From the NCBI RefSeq assembly GCF_009674625.1, contig NZ_WKJQ01000001.1, positions 1,240,001 through 1,304,000 on the forward strand: 64,000 nucleotides of DNA. The letters are read 5' to 3'. Of this stretch, positions 17,252 to 25,980 are shown piece after piece (the stretch's first letter is position 1; each line of letters opens with the position of its first letter). The stretch comes from Haloferax marinum (GTDB lineage: Archaea; Halobacteriota; Halobacteria; Halobacteriales; Haloferacaceae). The translations under genes were made by a program, and so were the position numbers. The notes under the pieces are model-generated. The model made no database searches. It saw only the letters and a list, made by a program, of their open reading frames with translations, and had not been told where the DNA came from.

Positions 17252-17617
17252 TCAGTCTGAGACGATGTCTTCTTCCAGGCCGGCAACTGCGGTCATCACT
17301 TCTTCGATCTCCTCCGGAGGAACGTCGAACTCCTCGAGTGCGCCCTGGAGATGTTCGGCGGTCACCGCGAAGTCCTCGTGTGACAGCCCGAGGTGGTCGT
17401 GTGCGGCGCGCATATCTTCGCCCGTGTACTCGACGGGTCCACCGGCGACAGAACTGATGAACTGCGTCTGGTGTGCTCGCTGTGCGACCATGTCCACGTC
17501 TTCGAAGTAGTGTGCGACTCGTTCGTCAGCAAGCATCCGGTCGTAGAACTCGTCGACGACTGCTGAGATGGCGTCACGCCCACCGAGGCGTTCGTACAGT
17601 GATTGGGTGCCCGACAT
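17252..17617 (-). CDS. Group I truncated hemoglobin (TrHbN type)
   Basis: A 121-aa 2-over-2 globin. Family landmarks are in order: YERLGG at the N terminus, B10 tyrosine Y25 (DEFYDRM), a distal glutamine region (AHQTQF, Q50/Q52), the GGP glycine motif (59-61) and the proximal F8 histidine H73 in MRAAHDHLGLS. Characterised TrHbN proteins bind O2 tightly and convert NO to nitrate. NO detoxification here is inference, strengthened by the divergent neighbour: an H-NOX gene starting 181 bp away on the other strand. A palindrome sits just upstream of its start. Confidence 0.9.
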   Translation of the reverse strand: MSGTQSLYERLGGRDAISAVVDEFYDRMLADERVAHYFEDVDMVAQRAHQTQFISSVAGGPVEYTGEDMRAAHDHLGLSHEDFAVTAEHLQGALEEFDVPPEEIEEVMTAVAGLEEDIVSD

Positions 17618-17632
17618 AAAGGGGATATTAAA

Positions 17633-17643
17633 TCACTATGTGA
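17633..17643. promoter_or_regulatory. Palindrome TCAC-TAT-GTGA before the hemoglobin gene
   Basis: Perfect 4-bp arms around a 3-bp spacer, about 16-26 bp upstream of the hemoglobin start and beside an AT-rich TATA-like run (minus-strand TTTAATAT). Its position in the divergent hemoglobin/H-NOX promoter region suits an operator. The binding protein is unknown. Confidence 0.35.
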
Positions 17644-17680
17644 TAAGTTTATCTTGGAATGTAAGTTATCTGATTGAAAC

Positions 17681-17687
17681 TATTTTA
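17681..17687 (+). promoter_or_regulatory. Putative TATA element of the H-NOX gene
   Basis: TATTTTATAC at 17681-17690 is the clearest TATA-like box upstream of H-NOX. It implies a transcript start near 17712 and an ~85-nt leader. The leader ends with GGAGGTC (17784-17790), 8 bp before the GTG start at 17799, a good Shine-Dalgarno match that supports this start codon. Confidence 0.4.
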
Positions 17688-17798
17688 TACGATTACATAA
17701 CATATTATCGTCTACGTGTGATTACGACTACCTTCCCCCTGTCTTCGGCCCGGGCACCCCATCGACTATCGCCGCGAGCGTCTGGAGGTCGCTGAGTC

Positions 17799-18350
17799 GT
17801 GCACGGAATCGTTCTCAACCAGTTGAAAAGCTTCGTCGTCGAGACGTACGACCGCGATACGTGGGCGACGTTACAACGTGAAGCGGGACTCCCCGGACGG
17901 CTCTACGTCCCGGTATCGGAGTATCCCGACGAGGACGTCCTCGCACTCGTCGAGACGGCGTCCGAACTGACGGAGATACCCATCCCGGACCTGCTCGAAG
18001 CGTTCGGTGAGTTTCTGGTCCCCCCACTCCTCGAAACCTACGGTGTCCACGTCGACAAAGAGTGGACCGGACTCGAACTCATCGCCAACGTCGAACGATA
18101 CATCCACATCGCACTCCGAGCGAAGCAGATTTCGACGTACACCCCGCCCGAACTGGAGTCCGGATGGCGAGACAACGACACGGTGAGCGTGGTCTACGAC
18201 TCAGACCGCCAGTTGTGCCACCTCGCGAAGGGGATAATCAACGGTGTCGGTGACCACTTCGACGAACCGTTCGATATCGAAGAACCGACCTGCATGCTCG
18301 ACGGCGACGACCACTGTGAACTCGTCGTGAGCCACGCCGAAGGCGCCTGA
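17799..18350 (+). CDS. H-NOX (heme NO/O2-binding) sensor protein
   Basis: A 183-aa stand-alone H-NOX domain. It begins MHGIVLNQLKSFV like the family. The proximal heme ligand is H103 (ERYIHIALR), and the propionate-binding YxSxR motif is complete as Y133-D-S-D-R137. TPPEL lies between them as in bacterial H-NOX. By hand alignment, the position of the distal tyrosine that stabilises O2 in the Caldanaerobacter protein (Y140) is L142 here, the pattern of NO-selective members. The domain has no fused output; bacterial stand-alone H-NOX proteins act on separate kinases, cyclases or chemoreceptors. The next gene is a chemoreceptor. Start is GTG with a Shine-Dalgarno match. Confidence 0.88.
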   Translation: MHGIVLNQLKSFVVETYDRDTWATLQREAGLPGRLYVPVSEYPDEDVLALVETASELTEIPIPDLLEAFGEFLVPPLLETYGVHVDKEWTGLELIANVERYIHIALRAKQISTYTPPELESGWRDNDTVSVVYDSDRQLCHLAKGIINGVGDHFDEPFDIEEPTCMLDGDDHCELVVSHAEGA

Positions 18351-18531
18351 AACGGGCCATCGATTCGGTCGTTCGACCGAACGCGACGACCATAGCGATG
18401 AGGACTCACGTCCGTGACCCCGGCCGAAGCAGAGCCAACGAGAGGGCATTCAACGCCCCATTTACGCCCGTTAAAGCCGGCATATAATGCCAAAATAGTT
18501 TTTCAAACGGACTGTCAATATTGTGCGAAGG

Positions 18532-18538
18532 TTTATAG
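18532..18538 (+). promoter_or_regulatory. Putative TATA element of the chemoreceptor gene
   Basis: TTTATAG lies 25-31 bp before the ATG at 18563, the spacing of a leaderless haloarchaeal transcript. This favours 18563 over the upstream ATG at 18545. It also implies that the receptor can be transcribed separately from H-NOX. Confidence 0.45.
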
Positions 18539-18562
18539 TATCAGATGAGACATTCGTGGCAT

Positions 18563-20800
18563 ATGGTAGATATACTCGGTCTCCTTCTACCTAGGTTCAT
18601 ACGCCGACGGTACGCACTTCGGTTCGGAGTGGTACTGGGCAGCATCGGCGTTGTCATCGGTGCGGTGGCACTAGGTGTGGGGCGAACAACAACGTATCAA
18701 ATTCCGACGGACATCGTCGCTGCGGCCGTCGGCGGTGTCGTCGTGAGTGGGGTCCTCGGCGGGCTGATGGTTCGGAGTACGATGAAATCCGTCAGTACCC
18801 TCGATTCGAGTACCGAGGAGTTGAAAGACGGAAACTTCGACGCACAGGTCGAACAGAACCGAATCGACGCCATCGGGCGTCTGTCGGGGACGGTCGCCGC
18901 CTTCCGCGACACTGTCGTCGAGCGACTCGAACAGACGAGTTCTGACCGAGACGAACTCGAAAAACAGATTCGGAGAATCGAAGCGATTGCGGGCCACTAC
19001 ACCGACGACCTGGAGACGGCCACGTCGGACCCGTCGGTTCGCGTCGACGAGAGCGCCACGAACGAGGCGATGGCGACGCTCGCACTCACGACGAACGAGA
19101 TTCTCGACGCGCGCGAAGCACAGGCCGCCGAACTGGCGGACGCCCGCCAGCAGATTACCTCGCTCCAAGAAGAACGCGACCGGCTGGACATGGAAAACCA
19201 GCAACTGAGAACCATGGCGATGGAGTACGCCGAGGTTCTCGAGGCGTGTTCGGAAGGAGACCTCTCCCAGCGGATGGACGAGGACGTGGACAACGAGGTT
19301 GCTGCACGGTTCGCGGCGCAGTTCAACGAGATGATGTCCGGGTTCGAGGAGTCGATGGTCCAAGCCGAGAACTTCGCGAAAGAAGTCGCGACGCTGAGTA
19401 ACGAAGTCACCGTGAGCGCCACCGAAGTGCGCGAAGGGAGTGAACAGGTCTCTGGTAGCCTCCACAGCATTTCTGACGTCGCAGAGACCCAGTACGACAA
19501 CCTCGAATCGGTCGCCATCGACATGAGCAACCTCTCTGCGACCATCGAAGAGATCGACGACTCGTCGAGCGACGTCGCAGACCTCGCCCAGCAAACAGTC
19601 GAAACGGGCCGTGAGGGGCGAGAGGCCGCCACCGAGGCAATCACGGGGATGAAAGAAATCGAGCAGGAGTCTGTCGATACGGTCGAGGAGATCGAGCAAC
19701 TGGAGTCCGAAGTCCAGCAAATCGACGACCTCATCGACTTCATCCGTGAGATTGCAGAGCAGACGAACATGCTCGCACTGAACGCCAACATCGAGGCGTC
19801 TCGTGCCGGCGAGTCCGGGCAAGGGTTCGCTGTGGTCGCCCGCGAAATCAAGGAACTCGCAGAGGGGACCAAAGAGGCGGCGACGGACATCGAGACGCGT
19901 CTCGAAGAGATTCAGTCACAGACCTCCGAGACAGTCGAAGAGGTCCGCGATACGCGAGAGCAAATCGCCCGACACACTGGCTCTGTCGAGAACGCCGCGG
20001 AGGCACTCAACCAGATTGCCGAGAACGCACAGGAGACCAACACCGGTGTGCAGGAGATCAGCTCGGTGACGAGTCAGCAGGCCGAAGCGACCCAGGAGGT
20101 CCTCTCTGCGGTCGATAACGCGACCGAGATTAGCGCCGAAACGGTCGAAGAAGCAGAGACCGCCGCGGTCGGTGCAGAAGAACAGACGCACGCACTGAGT
20201 GCAGTCTCCGAGCGTGCAGGCGCACTCGCGACGCAAGCGAATCGCCTCTCAGAGACGTTCGACGAGTTCCACACCGAGATGTCGGTCGTGTTGGACGCAG
20301 ACGAAGACGACGATTCCGCCGTCGACGATGCACTCGGCGACTCCGACGCCGAGGACGAACCCGTCGGAGAAGACGAACCCGTCGGCGAATCCACCGAAGA
20401 AGTCGCAGACGACCCGACCGATTCGACTGCAGACAGCCCAGCAGAACTGGCCGAGGAACCAGACGCAGTGGCTGAAGCGGACGCCGACCCACTGGCTGAG
20501 GAACCGGGCCCGTTGGCTGAAGCGGACGCCGACCCACTGGCTGAGGAACCGGGCCCGTTGGCTGAAGCGGACGCCGACCCACTGGCCGAAGAACCGGACT
20601 CGCTGGTCGAAGAGCCAGTTGGCGACGACCCTATCGACGACGAGTCGACGTTCCGGTTCGACGACGACGCCAACGACCCGATCGTCCTCGACGACGTCGC
20701 CGAAGAAGAGGAGACGCCAGACGAGCCGGAGACCGAATCGAGCGAAGAACCAGACGGCGAGAGCCACGAATCGACTGTAAACAACTCAGCAGAGCGATGA
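18563..20800 (+). CDS. Chemoreceptor (MCP) lacking an extracellular sensor domain
   Basis: About 745 aa from ATG 18563 (751 from 18545). TM1 (residues 21-40, [19 protein letters not shown]) and TM2 (51-70) are joined by only ~10 residues, so there is no periplasm-like sensor. A HAMP segment follows (~71-125), then long coiled coils and the conserved signalling tip near residues 395-435 ([19 protein letters not shown]). The C-terminal ~170 residues are an acidic, repetitive tail. Chemoreceptors of this shape receive signals from partner proteins, as in sensory-rhodopsin transducers; the adjacent H-NOX is the natural partner. cheW, cheY and cheA follow on the same strand. Confidence 0.88.
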   Translation: MVDILGLLLPRFIRRRYALRFGVVLGSIGVVIGAVALGVGRTTTYQIPTDIVAAAVGGVVVSGVLGGLMVRSTMKSVSTLDSSTEELKDGNFDAQVEQNRIDAIGRLSGTVAAFRDTVVERLEQTSSDRDELEKQIRRIEAIAGHYTDDLETATSDPSVRVDESATNEAMATLALTTNEILDAREAQAAELADARQQITSLQEERDRLDMENQQLRTMAMEYAEVLEACSEGDLSQRMDEDVDNEVAARFAAQFNEMMSGFEESMVQAENFAKEVATLSNEVTVSATEVREGSEQVSGSLHSISDVAETQYDNLESVAIDMSNLSATIEEIDDSSSDVADLAQQTVETGREGREAATEAITGMKEIEQESVDTVEEIEQLESEVQQIDDLIDFIREIAEQTNMLALNANIEASRAGESGQGFAVVAREIKELAEGTKEAATDIETRLEEIQSQTSETVEEVRDTREQIARHTGSVENAAEALNQIAENAQETNTGVQEISSVTSQQAEATQEVLSAVDNATEISAETVEEAETAAVGAEEQTHALSAVSERAGALATQANRLSETFDEFHTEMSVVLDADEDDDSAVDDALGDSDAEDEPVGEDEPVGESTEEVADDPTDSTADSPAELAEEPDAVAEADADPLAEEPGPLAEADADPLAEEPGPLAEADADPLAEEPDSLVEEPVGDDPIDDESTFRFDDDANDPIVLDDVAEEEETPDEPETESSEEPDGESHESTVNNSAER
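20471..20597 (+). repeat. 45-bp in-frame tandem repeat, about 2.8 copies
   Basis: Copies at 20471-20515 and 20516-20560 are identical, and a third, diverging copy follows. The unit encodes [15 protein letters not shown] in the acidic tail of the chemoreceptor. Such tails may act as flexible tethers; the exact identity points to recent expansion. Confidence 0.92.
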
Positions 20801-20843
20801 TGCAACCGAGAACCGCGTACCACTGCTCAGTGAGGGGGGAACG

Positions 20844-21347
20844 ATGAGCGAGCAGTCAGTCGGAATCGACGACGACGAGAGCGTCTCGCCGGAGTCGGTC
20901 ATCGAGTTCCTGGAGTTTCGACTCGACGGGAACCGGTACGCGCTGGAGTTGGGTCGGGTCAGCCAAGTCATCCGAAAACCACCCACAACCCGTGTCCCGA
21001 ACGCTCCAGATGGCATCTACGGGTCGGTGACGGTCGAAGGCGACGTCGTCGTCGCCGTCGATACGTACGCAGTCGTCGGACTCGACCGACCATTCGCTGA
21101 CCCCGAGAACGCCTACCTACTCCTGTTGGACAGTAGTGACACACCGCAACCCGTCGGCCTCCTCGTGGAGGCAGTCGACGGTATCGAGCGACGTCACGTC
21201 GAGTCGGTCTCGCCACCGACCGAGGGAGGCGCTCCACTGGACGACCGCTGGTTTCGGGCCGCCATCACGGACGATGACGCCCCCGACATCCACGTCTTCG
21301 ACAGCCATCAACTCATCGCCGCGCTCCACCCGGTGGATGCGCGATAA
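20844..21347 (+). CDS. cheW: CheW-like chemotaxis coupling protein
   Basis: A 167-aa SH3-like CheW domain: EFLEFRLDGNRYALELGRVSQVIR, then TRVPNAPDGIYGSVTVEGDVV with the conserved xxGxxNLRG-like region diverged, and a late strand pair before HVFDSHQLIAAL. CheW bridges receptors and the CheA kinase in membrane arrays. It starts 43 bp after the receptor and precedes cheY, placing it in the same likely transcript. It is somewhat diverged from canonical CheW, which may reflect dedication to this receptor. Confidence 0.85.
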   Translation: MSEQSVGIDDDESVSPESVIEFLEFRLDGNRYALELGRVSQVIRKPPTTRVPNAPDGIYGSVTVEGDVVVAVDTYAVVGLDRPFADPENAYLLLLDSSDTPQPVGLLVEAVDGIERRHVESVSPPTEGGAPLDDRWFRAAITDDDAPDIHVFDSHQLIAALHPVDAR

Positions 21348-21417
21348 CACTGCGGACCGAACACACAGACAACGACAGATGAACACAACCGAACCGAGGT
21401 TAACGTAGGACGCACAC

Positions 21418-21795
21418 ATGTCAATCGGGATTTTAATCGTCGACGACTCCAGCTACATGCGAAGTAGGCTGAAGAGCGCGCTCGACGATGACACGTACGA
21501 AATCGTCGACGAAGCACAGAACGGCGCTTGGGCAGTCCAGAAGTACAAAGAACACGGTGACGACATCGACATCGTCTTGATGGACATCGTGATGCGGAAG
21601 GCCAACGGGGTCAAAGCCACCGCGGCCATCAAGCATCTCGACAAAGACGCCCGTGTCATCATGTGTACGAGCGTTGGACAGCGAAAGAAGATGGAACTCG
21701 CTGCACGGGCAGGCGCAGACGGCTACATCACGAAACCGTTCGACGACGACGAGATAGTCAAAGCAATAGAGAGTATCCTCTCAGACGAATCATGA
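21418..21795 (+). CDS. cheY: CheY response regulator
   Basis: A 125-aa single receiver domain with every key residue: acidic pair D9-D10 (IVDDSS), phospho-acceptor D56 (VLMDIVM), the Thr/Ser switch in CTSVGQ, and the conserved lysine of YITKPFDD. No output domain. In archaea CheY-P acts on the archaellum motor through CheF and ArlCDE. No cheF is present in this window, so either CheF is encoded elsewhere or this CheY has another target. Confidence 0.93.
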   Translation: MSIGILIVDDSSYMRSRLKSALDDDTYEIVDEAQNGAWAVQKYKEHGDDIDIVLMDIVMRKANGVKATAAIKHLDKDARVIMCTSVGQRKKMELAARAGADGYITKPFDDDEIVKAIESILSDES

Positions 21796-21847
21796 GACAC
21801 TCAGTGGCACCGTCAACGACCATCGCCGGCAGTCGAGGGAGGCCACC

Positions 21848-24800
21848 GTGAGCCGAGACGACGAGTTCGTCCGTGAGACACGGGCGTCCGTCCGGCAGTT
21901 GACGAACGGCCTCGTGGAACTCGAACGCGACGGCAGTAGTCGTGAGTTGGTCGACGAGTTGTTCCGCACGGCACACACGCTGAAAGGCAACTGCAGTATG
22001 GCGGGACTCAACGGCGCGAGTCGTCTCGCTCACACGGTCGAGGATTTCCTGAGTTGCCTTCGTGACGGGTCACTGAAGCCGAATCCAGACCTGATAGACG
22101 CTGCGCTCGCGGCGGTCGACGACATCGACGCCAGCCTCGGAGAGTGGCACAGTGGCGACGACCTGACCATCGACCCCGAGCCGTCGTCCTCGGCGCTCCG
22201 GGAGGAGATGGACCGCTATCGAGACGAGTCACAGGTCGCAACCGAGACGGCCCCCGAGTCCGCCGACAGTTCGGACGACTCGGCCGGAGTCCCCGACGAA
22301 CCGACGGACGAGTTCGACCCGACCGTCGTCGACGCCCTCGAATCCGCGAGCGGGTTCGACGACCTCGAAGGGTTGCTCGCAGAGATGGACGACCCCGACG
22401 ACGAGGACGCAGCAGGCGACGAACAGGCCCGCTGGGGGACGTTCGACAAGAGAGAGTCGGTTCCCACCGACAGTCCGGAGTCAAACCGACAGGGCGACAG
22501 CGACGACGCGACCGAGACGACACAGGAGACGCCCGACGAATCCGAAGGCAGTCGGGAGACCCCACCAGGGAAAGTCGAGTCACCCTCACCGTCGGGGTCG
22601 ATGAACGAGTTCGACTCCATCAAGAGCGGCGTCGAGCAGGGCGACGTCTCGTCGCTCGACCGCGAACTCGACGAAATCGAGTTCGGAGAGTTCGACCACG
22701 ACGACGGCCTCTCGATTCAACAACTCATCGACGGGGAACTCGACGACGAAGACCTGCCGGACGAACAGGCAGACACTGACGCCGACGACGTCACGGACCA
22801 CCCGGCGAGTTCGTCGGCCACTGCCGACACTGCGAGACGAGACGACGCCATCCGACCCGAGGACTTCGGCTACGAGTCGGCCACCCCATCGACGTCCGAC
22901 AGTGGTTCGAGTGCAGGCGACAGTGGTTCGAGTGCAGGCGACAGTGGTTCGAGTGCAGGCGACAGTGGTGCGACGGAGCCAGAAGGCGTGACGGCAGCTG
23001 CTGGCGAATCGAACCCGTTCGAAGGTGTCGACATCGTCGACCCAGACGACGAGTCGGGAGCCGATTACGTCTCGTCGGTCGATATGGGTGCCGACGCCGA
23101 CACCGACGCAGTCACCTCGGACGAACCATCCGACGTACGGACCGACGAATCCGACGAGGAACAACCCATATCGTTCCCCGACGGAGAGACGTTCGGGCCT
23201 GCCGACGACGAACCCGGAGTCGCCGAAACGAGTACGGACAGCCCCTCCGAAGACGGCCCCGAAGTTGCAGAAGCGAGTACGGACAGCCCCTCCGAAGACG
23301 GCCCCGAAGTTGCAGAAGCGAGTACGGACAGTCCCGCCGAAACAGGTACAGACAGTCCTGCCGAAGCGGCCCCTACTGACGAAGTCGTCGCCGACACGCC
23401 AGACTTCTCAGAGACGTTCGAAGAGGACGACTCCGGCCCCGACGAGATATCCACCGACGACTTCCCCGACGAGTTCGGGGGAGACGGAATCGCCTTCTCG
23501 GAGGGCGATTCCGAAGCAGCCAGTTCGGGAGACGTTCCGGACGGCGACCTCGACTTCCCCGAAGGCGAGTTTTCGGACGACTTCTCCGGGGCAGACGCAG
23601 AAACGGCCGACGACGGCCTCGAGACCGACGTCACAGAAGAACTTCCAGACGAGTTTGCCGACGAGACGCTCCCCGACGAGTTCGACGACGGGTTCGACCT
23701 TCCCGACGACTTCCTGGGTGGAGATATCGGCGTCGGAAGCGAGCGTACCCGAGCGGACGACGTGGGTCCCGAAACCATCGACATCGGGGTGGCTTCAGAA
23801 GGAAGTACCGAAGACCTCGACTTACCCGATATCGACCTCCCAGACGTCGACGAACTCACCGCGTCCACCCTCGGCGACGAGGACGACGCCGACCGTGCGG
23901 CCACGAGCGTCTCGTTCGAGCGCGACGAACACACGATGGCGTTCGAATCGCGGTTCGCCGAACGCTTCGGCGGGAGCGTCGGCGACGACAAAATCCAACT
24001 CGTCCAGGTGGCGTCGGCGACGATAGAAGAGAGCAGTCTCGACGCCGCGAGATACCAATCCAGCGGAACGGCGGACTACCCACTCGACTTTGGAGATACA
24101 CGTGAGAGCGACCAGATTCAATCGCTCACCGTCGACGTCGAGAACGCAGACTCGCTGTTGAACCTCGTCGAAGAGCTATCGTTGACGCAACTGCGTATCA
24201 AACAGTCAGACGGTGAGGACCTCGACGACCACCTGTCGGTGATGGACTCGGTGACGGGTGAACTCCGGCGAGCGGTGATGACGCTCCGCTTGATGCCGCT
24301 TTCGACGGCAATCGACGGGCTTCCGCGGGTCGTCCGCGACATCGCCCGCAAGCAGGGCAAAGACGTCGCGTACGAGGTGTCCGACGAGGGTGTCAACCTC
24401 GACCGAAGTATCGTCGAGAAACTCGGTGACCCACTCGTTCACCTCGTCCGCAACGCCGTCGACCACGGTATCGAACCACCGGACGAACGCGAACGACAGG
24501 GCAAGCCACGCGAAGGGAGTATCGAACTTCGCGCGTGGCGTGACCGCGAGCGAGTCGTCATCGAAGTCGAAGACGACGGCCGCGGTATCAGCGCAGAGCG
24601 AATCCGCCAGCAGGCAATCGACAACGACATCATCTCCCGAGAACGCGCCGAGCGCATGTCGTTCGACGAGGTGTACGACCTCGTCTTCGAACCTGGCTTC
24701 TCCACTGCGGAGGAAGTGACCGACGTGAGTGGCCGTGGAGTCGGGATGGACGCCGTCCGGCGGACCGTCAACTCGCTCGACGGGACGGTCGACATCGACA

Positions 24801-25330
24801 GCGAACCGGGATCGGGAACGACCGTCAGAGTTCGCCTGCCCGTCTCTGTCGCCGTCTCGAAGATGCTGTTCGTCGGTGTCGGCCCCGAACAGTACGCGAT
24901 TCCGGCGAGCGTCGTCGCAGACGTCGAACTCGTCGACGAGTCCACTCTCGGCGACGACGGAACAGTCGCCGTAGACCGGGCCGACGAGGCGACAGACGAC
25001 TCAGAGCGCATCCCGTACCGTCGCCTCAGCGACGCACTGGGTGTCGAAACGGAGGCGACGGGAGGCGCGTCAAGGGAATCTGTGGTGGGTGACGTGGGCG
25101 ACGCGAGCGGTGCGAACACGCCCGAGGACGTCCCAGCAGGCAAGCGAGTTCTGGTTCGGCTCGACCGCGAGACACGGAACTTCGCACTCGTCTGTGACGA
25201 GGTCGACGACGCCCGTGAGGTCGTCGTCAAACCGTACGAGAAACTGCTCGGCGGCGTGCCCGGAATCAGTGGGGCGACGATGAGTGGGGATGGAACGCTG
25301 GTGAACATCATCGACGTAACAACACTATGA
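21848..25330 (+). CDS. cheA: CheA histidine kinase with a very long acidic linker
   Basis: A 1,160-aa CheA from GTG 21848. P1 histidine phosphotransfer domain: LFRTAHTLKGNC with H43. Residues ~106-690 are an acidic Ser/Asp/Glu-rich linker with tandem repeats, and no recognisable CheY-binding P2 domain. P3 dimerisation region starts near 757 (DVENADSLLNLVEELSLTQL). P4 ATPase has the N box HLVRNAVDHGIEPP, the G1 box DDGRGIS and the G2 box GRGVGMDAV. The P5 CheW-like domain covers ~1000-1160. CheA phosphorylates CheY in response to receptor state. Typical CheA proteins are 650-700 aa, so the linker nearly doubles the length. Its stop overlaps the next gene (ATGA). Confidence 0.93.
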   Translation: MSRDDEFVRETRASVRQLTNGLVELERDGSSRELVDELFRTAHTLKGNCSMAGLNGASRLAHTVEDFLSCLRDGSLKPNPDLIDAALAAVDDIDASLGEWHSGDDLTIDPEPSSSALREEMDRYRDESQVATETAPESADSSDDSAGVPDEPTDEFDPTVVDALESASGFDDLEGLLAEMDDPDDEDAAGDEQARWGTFDKRESVPTDSPESNRQGDSDDATETTQETPDESEGSRETPPGKVESPSPSGSMNEFDSIKSGVEQGDVSSLDRELDEIEFGEFDHDDGLSIQQLIDGELDDEDLPDEQADTDADDVTDHPASSSATADTARRDDAIRPEDFGYESATPSTSDSGSSAGDSGSSAGDSGSSAGDSGATEPEGVTAAAGESNPFEGVDIVDPDDESGADYVSSVDMGADADTDAVTSDEPSDVRTDESDEEQPISFPDGETFGPADDEPGVAETSTDSPSEDGPEVAEASTDSPSEDGPEVAEASTDSPAETGTDSPAEAAPTDEVVADTPDFSETFEEDDSGPDEISTDDFPDEFGGDGIAFSEGDSEAASSGDVPDGDLDFPEGEFSDDFSGADAETADDGLETDVTEELPDEFADETLPDEFDDGFDLPDDFLGGDIGVGSERTRADDVGPETIDIGVASEGSTEDLDLPDIDLPDVDELTASTLGDEDDADRAATSVSFERDEHTMAFESRFAERFGGSVGDDKIQLVQVASATIEESSLDAARYQSSGTADYPLDFGDTRESDQIQSLTVDVENADSLLNLVEELSLTQLRIKQSDGEDLDDHLSVMDSVTGELRRAVMTLRLMPLSTAIDGLPRVVRDIARKQGKDVAYEVSDEGVNLDRSIVEKLGDPLVHLVRNAVDHGIEPPDERERQGKPREGSIELRAWRDRERVVIEVEDDGRGISAERIRQQAIDNDIISRERAERMSFDEVYDLVFEPGFSTAEEVTDVSGRGVGMDAVRRTVNSLDGTVDIDSEPGSGTTVRVRLPVSVAVSKMLFVGVGPEQYAIPASVVADVELVDESTLGDDGTVAVDRADEATDDSERIPYRRLSDALGVETEATGGASRESVVGDVGDASGANTPEDVPAGKRVLVRLDRETRNFALVCDEVDDAREVVVKPYEKLLGGVPGISGATMSGDGTLVNIIDVTTL
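22898..22960 (+). repeat. 21-bp tandem repeat in the cheA linker, three exact copies
   Basis: GACAGTGGTTCGAGTGCAGG(C) occurs three times (22898-22918, 22919-22939, 22940-22960), followed by a partial copy. It encodes DSGSSAG. Recent slippage expansion inside the linker. Confidence 0.92.
23228..23335 (+). repeat. 45-bp tandem repeat in the cheA linker, about 2.4 copies
   Basis: The unit encodes ASTDSPSEDGPEVAE; two nearly identical copies and a diverging third part are visible. Located in the same disordered linker as the 21-bp repeats. Confidence 0.88.
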
Positions 25331-25980
25331 CGGAAATGGACCAAACGACGGAAGCGGTGCACCGAATCGACATCGAAAAGCTCGGCGTCCTCAACTATCT
25401 CGGGAAGTTGGGTGTCACCGGTGTCGAATCCCGACTCGGCAAACTGGCAGGCAAATCGACCGCAGTCAGGTCGGAAGTCGTCAAGAACGGCTACGTCGAC
25501 GATTCGAGCGTCGACCTGGCGTTCCCGGACGAGAAACGCCTCGGCGTCAGAGTCGGCCTCAACGGCGTCCCACACGGGTGTATGCTCGTGTTGTTCCCGC
25601 CGGCGAGTGCGAAACGGGCCGTTCGGATGATGCTGGCGGACACGAACGAAGACGTCGCAGAGGTGTCGAACGACATGGCGGTCAGTTCCATCGTCGAACT
25701 CGGCGGGATGGTCGCAAACGGCTTCCTCGACGCACTGGCGGACACGTTCGACCAGCACATCGCCACGTGGCCGCCAGTCACGCGAAATAGCCAACTCCCA
25801 CAGATTATCGAGCGCGCAATCACCGACGAAGAAGACAGAGGCCTCTACCTCGAAACCAAGTTCCACATCACGAGTCACAACATCGACGTCGAACTCTATC
25901 TGTTCCCGGAGAACGAGGTGTTCGTCGAGATTCTGAACCGACTCGACATGGACGCGGTCAGTGCAGGAGGCGACTCGTGA
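25327..25980 (+). CDS. cheC: CheC-type phosphatase-family protein
   Basis: A 217-aa CheC-family protein, ATG overlapping the cheA stop by 4 bp. The family active-site pattern is (D/S)x3Ex2Nx22P. Here it reads S-SIV-E-LG-G...P (near VSSIVELGGMVANGF, with the Pro at the right distance), so the catalytic Asn is Gly. CheC dephosphorylates CheY-P and binds CheD; without the Asn this copy may be a weak phosphatase or a binding-only protein. It is longer at the N terminus than typical single CheC. Part of the cheA-cheC-cheC2-cheD overlap series. Confidence 0.82.
   Translation: MTEMDQTTEAVHRIDIEKLGVLNYLGKLGVTGVESRLGKLAGKSTAVRSEVVKNGYVDDSSVDLAFPDEKRLGVRVGLNGVPHGCMLVLFPPASAKRAVRMMLADTNEDVAEVSNDMAVSSIVELGGMVANGFLDALADTFDQHIATWPPVTRNSQLPQIIERAITDEEDRGLYLETKFHITSHNIDVELYLFPENEVFVEILNRLDMDAVSAGGDS

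Noticed and set aside
23025..24026. Long open frame overlapping cheA in another frame
   Set aside because: It is a shadow of the acidic cheA linker; Thr/Pro/Arg-rich composition, no motif, no start context.
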